Source of the DNA: JACVRX01 sp046726315
Lineage (GTDB): Bacteria; Actinomycetota; Actinomycetes; Jiangellales; Jiangellaceae
Length of the DNA: 64,000 nucleotides
Direction of reading: 5' to 3'
Assembly (NCBI GenBank): GCA_046726315.1
Contig: JBKPAG010000018.1
Span: 18,052 to 82,051 of the forward strand
Shown: positions 1 to 7,136 of the stretch, piece by piece
Position numbering within the stretch: the stretch's first letter is position 1
How the letters are laid out: every line of letters begins with the position of its first letter
The notes under the pieces: generated by a model
What the model saw: only the letters and a program-made list of their open reading frames with translations
Database searches by the model: none
What the model was told of the DNA's origin: nothing
Program-made: the position numbers and the translations under genes

Positions 1-7
1 TCGTCAT
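1..7 (-). CDS. Start of a minus-strand element gene running off the window
   Basis: An ATG on the minus strand at 7-5 is preceded by the strong ribosome site AGGAGGTGAG. Only two codons are inside the window, so nothing can be said of the product. It continues the run of small minus-strand genes of the integrated element. Confidence 0.5.
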
Positions 8-45
8 GACTCACCTCCTGCATCCCCACCTTGGTGCCCTCCAGC

Positions 46-336
46 TTACCCGCGCCGCCGGACGTCGGCGGCGTCGAGCCAGATCGCGTTGGTGCGGCAG
101 CGTGGGTCGGCCAATCGGACGTAGACGGCCTGGCCGGTCCAACCCGGGGCCACCGTGTCGATGTGCTCCTCGCCGTCGATAGTCCACACCACCCTGGCCA
201 CGATCGGCACCGGCAGGGACAGCGTGTGCTCCGGCACCCTGGCACCCTGGTCGTTGGTGATCGGCTGGGCATCCCACGGCGTGCTCGGCTGCCAGCGACG
301 TCCTATGCGGCCATCGTCGGTCGGCGGTCCGACAAC
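46..336 (-). CDS. Small element protein, unknown function
   Basis: This minus-strand reading frame runs from just after a TGA near 352 to a TAA at 46-48, and its composition looks like real protein (for example VARVVWTIDGEEHIDTVAP and GQAVYVRLADPRC). The only canonical start inside it is GTG at 237, which gives 63 residues. About 33 further protein-like codons precede it, so the true start may lie upstream in another frame or the 5' end may be damaged. The IDGEEH..VAPGW segment predicts beta strands, as in a small phage head or tail accessory protein, but I recognise no family. The next gene begins about 40 bases downstream behind a strong ribosome site, which suggests one polycistronic unit. 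Confidence 0.5.
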   Translation of the reverse strand, partial: VVGPPTDDGRIGRRWQPSTPWDAQPITNDQGARVPEHTLSLPVPIVARVVWTIDGEEHIDTVAPGWTGQAVYVRLADPRCRTNAIWLDAADVRRRG

Positions 337-351
337 TAACGGCGCTCAACC

Positions 352-554
352 GTCGCGGTTCTTGGTCACGGCCGCATTGGCCGACTCAATCGGCCTCGGG
401 TGCGCCGCGCGAATGACGTTGTCCAGGTCGAGGATCTGACCCTGCTCGCGGCGTGCTTTACCACGAAGCGGCAATACCGCAGCCAGAGCCACATGCGGAC
501 GAGGCCGCATACGGCGGACACGGCGATCACGAAGGCTAAGATCGAGGCGTCCAC
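352..554 (-). pseudogene. Small membrane protein, frameshifted
   Basis: The frame opens with a GTG at 554 and encodes a hydrophobic N-terminus (DASILAFVIAVSAVCGLV), probably one membrane segment, followed by a basic patch. Near 455 the protein-like sequence moves to another frame, which reads EQGQILDLDNVIRAAH and ends at a TGA near 352, directly before the next gene. The natural product would be about 66 residues. The single-base shift is either a mutation or a sequence error. Membrane protein of unknown function in the element. Confidence 0.45.
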
Positions 555-589
555 CGGAGAGCTCCCTACCCTAGGTCAAGCAGCCCAGG

Positions 590-1385
590 TCAGGCTGGTC
601 CGTCGGACGGCTCGTCGGATTGGTTGACCGGCGTGCCGAGTTTCCTCGCGAGCTTGTCGATCGCGGCTACCACGTCGCCGATCAGGCCGAGTGCGTCCGA
701 TGGCAGCGGATCGGCGGAGTGAAGGGTCAGAATCACCATGCCCGACTTCGTTGGCAACCTTTGCAGCAGCACGGGCCTGGATGGCGGCGCCTGCGGCTGC
801 GGACGTGGGCCGAAAAAACCTCCGAATAGCTCCGGCTGTTCAGCGCGGCCAGACCGCTGTTCCCGGTCACTCACCTCGTCGCCTATCAATTGGTCATCCA
901 CGTTCTCGGGTGTGGGACTTGACGCAAAGATCACGGTCTCTTGGAACGCGTCCCAGCGGGCGAGGCCGGCTGCGACGGCACTGTCAACGAAGGAGTCAAC
1001 GAAGGCGGACGCGGACGCGGAGGCGACATTCAGATCCTGAACCGCCATGCGGCGGATGTTGCTGACGTTGACCGGGAACCCCCTTGGTGCAGTCCTCGTA
1101 CGCATAGGCGAAGATCTTGCACTCAAGAAAGCTCTCTCGAAGCAGGCTCTCGTCCTCAAGAGGATCATCCAGCTTGGCGAAACTCCTGCCCAGCGGAGTG
1201 AACAGGACGCGATCCCCGAGGCGGACACGAGCTTGAAGTACCTAAAGGCGGCCAGCTTGGCCCGGAACGGCCCACTGTTGGCCGTCGAGTGGCCGCAGTA
1301 TCCGGCGAAGGCCGACAGGCTGAAATCGGTACCGTGCTGCCCCGTGGCTCGCCCGCTTAGTGATGCCGGTGTCGTTGCGATCTAT
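590..1385 (-). pseudogene. DUF5343-like winged-helix protein, frameshifted
   Basis: Read in pieces on the minus strand, the region encodes one protein. An N-terminal part (SAFAGYCGHSTANSGPFRAK, then a short link to LVSASG) lies near 1345-1225, a middle part (VLFTPLGRSFAKLDDPLEDE) in another frame near 1220-1065, and a C-terminal part in the original frame from an ATG at 1048 to the stop at 590. The order, a helix-turn segment, then an LTPLGR-like strand, then an AFL..P.F helix, then a basic domain, resembles DUF5343 proteins, a widespread family of unknown role. At least two single-base shifts (near 1225 and 1068) are needed to join the parts, and no start codon is visible at the 5' end. The family assignment is pattern recognition only. 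Confidence 0.45.
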
Positions 1386-1706
1386 GAAGCGCGCAGACCT
1401 CCGCTTACTCGTGCCGGTGTGCCATCGTCTTTGCGCGCGCAGTGCTGTGGGTACCATTCCCGTGGCGTACCGCAGTACCGTTCCGGTGTCGTAAAGTCAA
1501 CGACGACCAGCCTCTTAGGTACCACTATCTCCTTGGATACCGGACATCCGATCGTCGCACCGACAATGAGAGAATTCCCACCTCATCGGGGAACTCCCTA
1601 GTCAATGCCGTCGATGACGCTCCAGTCGCCGCAGCACTCGTTGCAGCGCTGGCGCGCCGACGCAGATGTTGCGGCCTTCCGGCGCGTCTACCGCTGGCAA
1701 CAACGG

Positions 1707-2144
1707 TCAGCCCACAGATTCCACGTATCCGACGAATGCCAACTCCTGGCTCGCGTCCGCTATGCAAGCAGTCGGAACCGGTGGGATGTCGGCAGAGGAA
1801 CCCGCCTCTAAGAATCCGCCAGCGGCGGTGAAGGTCTGACCCACAGTGATTGCGCCCGCATCGGGAACATTGACGCCTGCTTTCTCGCCACGGAGGAGCG
1901 TGGTGCCCGCGGGCCAGATGACGATGAACGTGACTGCACCATCGACGTCGACTACGAGGCAGCCACCGTCGGACACACGCAACGTGCCAGCTACTCGGGC
2001 TTCCCCGGAGCCCTGCTGCGGCGCACCTACGAGGGCGTGCACTCCGCCTTCCTCCAGGACCTGAGGCTCGGCGCGAACCAGCCCGCATCCAGGCACAGCG
2101 GCGACGGTCACCATCAGAAGATTGGGGAGCCAACCGCACTTCAC
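1707..2144 (-). CDS. Putative lipoprotein
   Basis: This is a 145-residue protein starting at GTG 2144. The N-terminus (VKCGWLPNLLMVTVAAVPGC) has a positive residue, a hydrophobic stretch and a lipobox ending in VPGC, so it is probably a lipid-anchored exported protein. The remainder is rich in predicted beta strands (GTLRVSDGGCLVVDVDG, TFIVIWPAGTTLL) and has further cysteines that could pair outside the cell. A GTG about 24 bases upstream is an alternative start. Exported lipoproteins in phage-like elements sometimes alter the host surface or exclude other phages, but nothing here proves that. The gene lies between a hairpin-bearing gap and the DUF5343-like remnant on the same strand. Confidence 0.6.
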   Translation of the reverse strand: MKCGWLPNLLMVTVAAVPGCGLVRAEPQVLEEGGVHALVGAPQQGSGEARVAGTLRVSDGGCLVVDVDGAVTFIVIWPAGTTLLRGEKAGVNVPDAGAITVGQTFTAAGGFLEAGSSADIPPVPTACIADASQELAFVGYVESVG

Positions 2145-2230
2145 GCGAAATGAGACCTCGATCTCCACAGTCCGGTTCCATATCAGTCTCGCTCGCTGGG
2201 AAACTCGCCGCGATGCTGCTTGCGAGGTTT

Positions 2231-2253
2231 CGCCAGGGACTACGTCCCTGGCG
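2231..2253. repeat. Perfect 10-bp hairpin
   Basis: CGCCAGGGAC and GTCCCTGGCG are separated by TAC. There is no T-run, so it is not a classical intrinsic terminator. It sits in the gap upstream of the lipoprotein gene. A second short stem (ACCCC/GGGGT, 2278-2294) is followed by TTTCTTC on the plus strand. Confidence 0.6.
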
Positions 2254-2307
2254 GAGCAAACTGCTACGACGGCGCTGACCCCCTCACACGGGGTTTCTTC
2301 GTGGCGA

Positions 2308-2586
2308 TCACTCGTGCCGTTGCGAGCCCAGCAACGCGTCGACCCATCGCCGCGTGGCACCGGGGTTGTCCCAGGACGACGACTCGCGCAGCCCCCAGGG
2401 ATCGAACGATCGCGCGGCGTCGGGCACCTGCGCTGCAATACGAGGCGCTACGGGATGCGGACTGGTCGACTGGTCGTCGACTACGGGGTCGGGGCGTTCG
2501 CCGCCGCTACGCGACGACGCGGCATCGTTCGACCGCGGTCTGGGCGCGACCGTCAGTTGGCGCAGCCGGTCGCGGAGGCTAGCCAT
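2308..2586 (-). CDS. Hypothetical element protein coupled to the zinc-motif gene
   Basis: A 92-residue protein beginning with ATG at 2586. The start codon overlaps the TAG stop of the upstream zinc-motif gene (ATGGCTAG), so translation is probably coupled. The N-terminus (MASLRDRLRQLTVAPRP) looks like a short amphipathic helix. The middle is low in hydrophobic residues and probably disordered, and the C-terminus (DPWGLR...WVDALLG) is tryptophan-rich. I recognise no family. Its coupling to a small-terminase-like gene would fit a packaging or regulatory accessory, which is inference. Confidence 0.55.
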   Translation of the reverse strand: MASLRDRLRQLTVAPRPRSNDAASSRSGGERPDPVVDDQSTSPHPVAPRIAAQVPDAARSFDPWGLRESSSWDNPGATRRWVDALLGSQRHE

Positions 2587-3368
2587 CGATATCCCGCCGA
2601 TCGAACTCGGCCAGTACCGCGCGGTCGAGCACGCGGAGCGCGTCGTCGTCCATGGCCGCGATGTCGTCGGTCGTCGGTACGCACGGTACCGGGGGTGCCG
2701 CCTCGAGGGCTGGCACGTCCGACGGCCGTGGGCTGACGTCGTACTCCTGGACCACCGGGTCGTCCGGTGGTCGCGGTTCGTCGCCCCTCTCGTGATCGCC
2801 TTCGCCGAGCAGCGTCCAGTGGGCGACCCCCAGGGCGTAGACGCGCCACGGTTCCGTCAGCCCGAGCCTGTCGATCGCGGCCCCGATCCGCGGTACCGAC
2901 CAGCTCGCCCTCGATCTCCAGGTGGCGGGTGAAGGCCAGCGATACCTGCTCGTGGGCCTTCGTGCTGATCGCCGTCGTGGCCAGGTGGTGCGTCGTCCGC
3001 GACAGCTGGATCAACCGGTCGAGCTGGTCGACGGTCAGCGTCTCACCGGCCAGTACCTCGACGCGGTAGTCCTGGGTGATGGCGTCCAGGGTGTGCGTCA
3101 TGTCGAGGACGACCTGCCACGGGTGCCGTGGATCCCGCTCCAGCAGCTGCGCCAGGGTCACGCGCTCCTCGGCCTTGCGCGACGTCGCGCCGGTCACGCC
3201 GTGCATGTTGCACACGGTGGTGCCGACGACCGCCCACTTCTTGCAGCGCTCGCCGGTGCTCTTCGCCGTCGCGGTGCACCGCATCGGCGGAATCCCGTGG
3301 GTCCGACTGCGCTCCGGTCGTTCGGGTCGGAACTTCTTACGTGGTCGATCGTCGACCTGCTGCGTCAC
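2579..3368 (-). pseudogene. Zinc-motif protein resembling small terminase subunits, frameshifted
   Basis: GTG at 3368 opens a protein whose residues 30-55 hold RCTATAKSTGERC...VCNMHG, the Cys-Cys-Cys-His knuckle seen at the N-terminus of many actinophage proteins often annotated as small terminase subunits. A helical region follows. Near 2900 the protein-like sequence moves by one base into a frame reading IDRLGLTEPWRVYALGVAHW and on to an acidic tail (DDIAAMDDDALRVLDRAVLA) ending at TAG 2579-2581. Joined, the protein would be about 262 residues. If it is a small terminase, it would recognise packaging sites. No large terminase, portal or capsid gene is visible in the window. The shift may be mutation or sequence error. 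Confidence 0.5.
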
Positions 3369-3488
3369 TCGCGATTATCGAACGGCGCGAGCACGATGCG
3401 CGACCAGGCTTCGCGGTCGGGCTGCTCGAGGTTGCGCTGAACCTGATTCCACTGACCCTCGTGCTACCAGGTGGAGATCCGGCCCTCA

Positions 3489-3498
3489 ACGGAGGAGG
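3489..3498 (+). promoter_or_regulatory. Strong ribosome binding site
   Basis: The run CGGAGGAGGT lies about 8 bases before ATG 3507 and fixes the start of the secreted protein gene. Confidence 0.75.
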
Positions 3499-3506
3499 TA
3501 TCCGCC

Positions 3507-3737
3507 ATGAGACGATTGATCGTCGTCGGCCTCACGTCGCTCGGGATCTTGCTCGGGTCCACCGGTACGGCCCTGGCGACCCATTGCTATGTGGCAGACA
3601 AGCCAGATGGCGCTGGGATGAACGGAGCGTTCCAGAGGGAAGAGGGCGACCCGGTCGACACCTTCCAGCGGGATCTGCCCGAGCCCGCCCACGAGATGGG
3701 TAGCCAGACCCACGGCATCCTCGAGCTCGAGGAGTAG
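3507..3737 (+). CDS. Small secreted protein of the element (moron-like)
   Basis: A 76-residue protein. Residues 1-24 (MRRLIVVGLTSLGILLGSTG and TALA) form a textbook signal peptide with an AxA-type cleavage site before THC. The mature part is about 52 residues, acidic, with one cysteine and no membrane segment. It recurs in E, D and H (DLPEPAHEMGSQTHG) and ends in ELEE. It has a near-perfect ribosome site and an intrinsic terminator about 40 bases after the stop, and it is transcribed against the genes on both sides. Those are the marks of an autonomous cargo or lysogenic-conversion gene. I recognise no family and make no claim about function. Confidence 0.7.
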   Translation: MRRLIVVGLTSLGILLGSTGTALATHCYVADKPDGAGMNGAFQREEGDPVDTFQRDLPEPAHEMGSQTHGILELEE

Positions 3738-3775
3738 TAGGGCAAACTCGCTGCGTAATGGGTGCCCGAGGCCGC

Positions 3776-3811
3776 AAGCGGCTCGCCGATTCGGCGGGCC
3801 GCTTCCTCTTT
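3776..3811 (+). terminator. Intrinsic terminator after the secreted protein gene
   Basis: AAGCGGCTCGCCGA pairs with TCGGCGGGCCGCTT across a one-base loop (one T-G wobble in a 14-bp stem), followed by CCTCTTT. Confidence 0.75.
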
Positions 3812-4287
3812 GCTGAGTTCGGACCAGGACCGGCATCAAGCGATCCCGCCACCGCCGGCGCAACGGCGACTGCGGATGAAGAGAAACGCCAACCTGCAGC
3901 ATTCCCTCGTCCATGCTTCAGTTCGACGTCCTGACGCGGTGTCGACCGTACTGCGTGGACGGTAACGACCCCCGGACGTCGCGTTCCGTCAGGGTGTCGA
4001 CCAGATGTCGAACGTTTCCGCGGGTAGATCGACGACCCAGCACGATGATTCGCAAAGTGTCTGCAATCGTTGAGGATGCCGACACACCACGTCACTAAGC
4101 GGGTGGACCCGTAAAGTGAGTGCGCACCATTAACGGTTGAATCCCAACCCACCGCCCAGGGATAACGTGCGCGTACAAGATCCAATCCTACCGCACCGCC
4201 CAGAATAGAGTGCCAACCCTCAACGTGGTCATCTATGGCGCGCTATTGCATAGAATGCCATAGAGGGCCAAGATACCGGTTGGCCGT
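3812..4287. other. Gene-free gap with short repeats; possible origin of the element
   Basis: No convincing gene lies between the terminator and the ATPase gene. From about 4135 the sequence becomes richer in A and T and holds a diverged direct repeat (ATCCCAACCCACCGCCCAG near 4140, ATCCTACCGCACCGCCCAG near 4173). It also holds an inverted pair CTATGGC/GCCATAG near 4232-4264 with TGCATAGAAT between. Short repeats next to a replication ATPase are what an origin would look like, but the gap is downstream, not upstream, of that gene, so this is only a suggestion. Confidence 0.35.
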
Positions 4288-5457
4288 CTATTGACCGCTG
4301 ATCCGAGCCTTTCGCATCAGTTCAACGAAGTCGTACGTGTCGGGTAGCTGCCACTCCCAGGCCTCGATGCCGAAGCCACCCTCCCCTCGAATGGGTTGCT
4401 TCACGATGCCCAGCCGATCGGCTGCGCTTACCACCGTGCGCCAGCTGTGGCCGGCCGCCTCCGTCGCCTTCTTGATGTCGACGACGCTCATCGGACCGTT
4501 GGCGAGCACCTGGCGCAGGTCACCCGCGGCGTCGCGCAACGCCGGTGCATCGCGCCGGGCGTCGTCACCCCTGAGAACGTCGTCTGCCGATAGGCGCTCG
4601 GTGCGCAACCACGTGATGCGCGGCTGCATGCGCCCTGGGTTGAGCGGATCCTCGACGGCATCGGCACGGTAGACCCACGCGTCCGACGGCGGCGCCAGGT
4701 TGTTCTTGATCCGGGCCAGCACGCGCTCGCCGTCGTTGTCGGGATGCGGACCGGCCAGCAGCGTCGAGCGCGCAGCCGCCGTGATCGCGATGGACCCGCC
4801 GCCTCGGTACGTCGCCTTGGCCTCGCCGGACTTGTTCAGGTGGCGCACGATGACGATCGCCGCACCGGTTGACTCGGCGACGACCTTGAGCGGCGACATA
4901 GCCCTGCGCACCGACGCGTCGTTGTGCGTGCGTACGCTCTCGCTCCAGTACGCCGCGATGGGATCGATGAAGACCAGCCGGATCCGATGCTCGTCGACGA
5001 GCCGCTGAACCTCGTCGAGGTCCTCCGGGATGGACAGCGGCACGATCCGACCCAGGTCGTCGCGCGGGCGCGTGAGGAACACCACTCGCTTGAGGTCGGC
5101 CTCGGCGATGCGCAGCCGCGGCCTGATCACCTGACCGATGCTGTCCTCGGCGCTGATGATGAGCACGTTCGCGGGCTCGTGCTGGACGTTCTGAGGCTCG
5201 CCGGGAAGCGGCCGACCGGTGGTCAGCCGTGCGACCAGGTCCAGCAGCAGCGTCGACTTCGACATGTCCGGGTCGCCGTCGATGCCGGTGATCATGCCGT
5301 ATGGAACGTGCGGCTCCCACAGCCAGTTGATCGGCTCCTCGGCGAACTCCGCGGCGGTCTTGATCTCCAGTCGGGGACGCCGCGCCGCGTTAGCACGTCG
5401 GGCCATCTCGGTGAGCGGTTCATTGGCTACCAGCCCGAGTCGAACGTGGCGAGGCAC
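4288..5457 (-). CDS. RepA/RecA-like AAA ATPase of the element
   Basis: GTG at 5457 would give 389 residues. The N-terminus is probably the broken continuation of the primase-polymerase upstream. Residues 61-69 (GDPDMSKST) are a Walker A loop with Ser where the last Gly is usual. This variant is known in phage and plasmid RecA-fold helicases, though the Asp at position 4 is odd. Walker B is RLVFIDPIAAYW, and the sensor region contains IVIVRHLNKSGEA, typical of RepA-type hexameric helicases. The C-terminus (SVVDIKKATEAAGHSWRTV) is a winged-helix segment. Its likely role is unwinding DNA for element replication. With the upstream primase domain it matches the fused primase-polymerase/ATPase proteins of actinobacterial integrative elements. 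Confidence 0.75.
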   Translation of the reverse strand: MPRHVRLGLVANEPLTEMARRANAARRPRLEIKTAAEFAEEPINWLWEPHVPYGMITGIDGDPDMSKSTLLLDLVARLTTGRPLPGEPQNVQHEPANVLIISAEDSIGQVIRPRLRIAEADLKRVVFLTRPRDDLGRIVPLSIPEDLDEVQRLVDEHRIRLVFIDPIAAYWSESVRTHNDASVRRAMSPLKVVAESTGAAIVIVRHLNKSGEAKATYRGGGSIAITAAARSTLLAGPHPDNDGERVLARIKNNLAPPSDAWVYRADAVEDPLNPGRMQPRITWLRTERLSADDVLRGDDARRDAPALRDAAGDLRQVLANGPMSVVDIKKATEAAGHSWRTVVSAADRLGIVKQPIRGEGGFGIEAWEWQLPDTYDFVELMRKARISGQ

Positions 5458-6317
5458 TGGTGCTCGCCGTCCTCGTCAAGCAGCCGGTTGACGGCGCAGG
5501 CTCCCGCAAGGCGTCCCAGGCAATGTCGTGATCGAGCACGCCAGCGCGCCCAGCGCCAGAGCCGCGTCGTTCAGCGCTTGGTTGCGGCCGGGCTGTCGCT
5601 GCGTTGCCAGCCGATTAGCCGTCGCCGCCAGCACGCCTGACCGAGCGGGCCGTCGACGACCACGCCCGGTGGTCTCCCAGCTGGGTACTCGGGTTGTCGT
5701 CGCTCGACCAGGTCCTCGAGCCAGCGCGGGGCCGGGATCGGCCAAACGTTCCTGATGACCTCGTAAGTGCCGATTCCCAAGAGCTGGTACGGAGCGAGTA
5801 CCTGCCCGTGGTAGCCGCGCGTGTCCAGGCCGGGTCCGAGCCGCGATCGCCGGCCGGCCACGTAGCCGCGCGTGACGATCTCGCGACCGTCCGACGGGTA
5901 CGCGAAGTACCAGTGCTCGCCGCCGCTGGGCGTCCGGACGATGAACGTCGGCGGGCGTTCCGTGATGCCGTACCGGTCGATCAACGTGGCGAAGCCGTTG
6001 GCCTGGCGGGCGTCGATGTCCAGCGCCCAGATGCCGGACTCGACGCCGGTGGCGATGCCGACCTTGCAGCCTCGGTAGTCGCCGCCGCCCGGGCCCCACC
6101 AGTCGTCGATGACGCCGTGGTCGATCGTCGCCAGCCTGGGCCAGTTCTTGAGCACCGGCTTCTTCATCGTCGGGCCGATCGGCAGCACGCGCCAGCCGAG
6201 GCTCGCGCACCACTGGGCGATGTCGCGCGCCGGCGGCTTGATCAGTTCACTGAAGCTGAAGACGTTGCGATCACGAGCGTGGTGACCCAGACCACTAGCT
6301 CGTGCGATAAAATTCAT
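5401..6317 (-). pseudogene. Bifunctional primase-polymerase domain, broken at its 3' end
   Basis: ATG at 6317 with ribosome site AAGGATC opens a primase-polymerase (PrimPol) domain: WCASLGWRVLPIGP, then KNWPRLATIDH, the catalytic-strand segment GIWALDIDARQ, and PTFIVRTPSGGEHWYF. About residue 220 the family-like sequence leaves the first frame, whose stop is at 5571, and continues as VLAATANRLATQRQPGRNQA near 5640-5570. It then passes to LDHDIAWDALRE near 5545-5510, to ACAVNRLLDEDGEHQCLA near 5505-5450, and finally to GLVANEPLTEMARR in the ATPase frame. At least four single-base shifts in about 250 bases therefore separate what should be one protein. The element probably cannot make full-length replicase unless these are sequence errors. 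Confidence 0.7.
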
Positions 6318-6424
6318 AACGATCCTTTCCTTGCGTTGGGGTGGGTCAGGGAACGTCCTTCCACGTTCTCCTTGGGTATGAGCCGCCGGTCAGTCGCGAG
6401 GGGCGGCTCAGCCATCTCGATTGC

Positions 6425-6694
6425 TCATCGCGTCACCACCACCCGTAGGTTCGGCGGCTCGTGCTGGTCGTCGTCGACGTCGATCACGCCGAACTTGCGC
6501 AAGATTGGGGGAACGCGGACCACAATCCGTCGACCGACCTTGAAGGTAGGTACCGGAAACTCATCCCGGCGCAGCAGGTCGTAGGCAACGGTTCGACTCA
6601 GCCCGAAGATCGAGGCCGCGGTCTCAATGTCGGTCGACAGCCCAAGTGAACGGACCGCATCGATCGTCCAGGGGTTCTTATTTCGCCTTGCCAC
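6425..6694 (-). CDS. Excisionase-like helix-turn-helix protein
   Basis: An 89-residue protein starting at GTG 6694. Residues 19-50 (STDIETAASIFGLSRTVAYD and LLRRDEFP) form the winged helix-turn-helix of MerR/Xis-type proteins, followed by PTFKVGRRIVVRVPPIL, the wing that carries the GRR.RV signature of excisionases. Such proteins bind element ends and steer the integrase towards excision. It lies between the repressor and the replication genes on the same strand, the usual place in actinobacterial integrative elements. The C-terminal DVDDDQHEPP tail is acidic. Confidence 0.75.
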   Translation of the reverse strand: MARRNKNPWTIDAVRSLGLSTDIETAASIFGLSRTVAYDLLRRDEFPVPTFKVGRRIVVRVPPILRKFGVIDVDDDQHEPPNLRVVVTR

Positions 6695-6782
6695 TGAGGA
6701 AGCACCTCGGGTTTGTCGAGCCCGACGATCGCCGCGGGTTTGCGACGACCGCTTCCTCCTTCCTGGGCTGGGCTACGAACCT

Positions 6783-7061
6783 CTATGACGTGTTGGCAAG
6801 CTCCCTATTCGGGTCCTCGGCGGCGATGCGTTCCAGCTCGTCGATGACCTCGGCGATCTTGATGGCGTAGTCGGCGTGGAGAACGCGATGGTCGCGCTCC
6901 CAGGCGATGATGGTACCGACCTTGACGCCGATCATGCGGCCGAGCTCCATGCGGTTAAGTCCGCACGCCTGGCGGACCTCCTGCATCCGGCCCGACGCGA
7001 CGATGTCGCGCCCGCGTCTGATCAATCGAACGTCGGCGAACCTCGGGGTAAGCGCTGCCAT
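6783..7061 (-). CDS. XRE-family repressor
   Basis: A 92-residue protein starting at ATG 7061. Residues 22-70 (MQEVRQACGLNRMELGRMIG and VKVGTIIAWERDHRVLHADY) are a classic XRE helix-turn-helix. The rest is a short helical tail. It is transcribed away from the integrase and shares a 75-bp AT-rich control region with it, so it is the natural candidate for the element's immunity or lysogeny repressor. There is no C-terminal peptidase domain, so induction by self-cleavage is not expected. Confidence 0.75.
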   Translation of the reverse strand: MAALTPRFADVRLIRRGRDIVASGRMQEVRQACGLNRMELGRMIGVKVGTIIAWERDHRVLHADYAIKIAEVIDELERIAAEDPNRELANTS

Positions 7062-7136
7062 GGACGAAACAATACAACACGTCCCTAGATATATAATAGC
7101 CGCGAAGGCCGTAAATCGGGCGCGCAGGGAGAAACG
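7062..7136. promoter_or_regulatory. Divergent repressor/integrase control region
   Basis: This is the most AT-rich 75 bases of the area. It holds a perfect -10 box TATAAT at 7092-7097 facing the integrase, within TATATAAT, which can also serve the opposite strand. AGGGAGA before ATG 7137 is the integrase ribosome site. A repressor operator is expected here, but I cannot define it. Confidence 0.6.

Noticed and set aside
2278..2296. Intrinsic terminator on the plus strand
   Set aside because: The stem is only five base pairs and no plus-strand gene precedes it.
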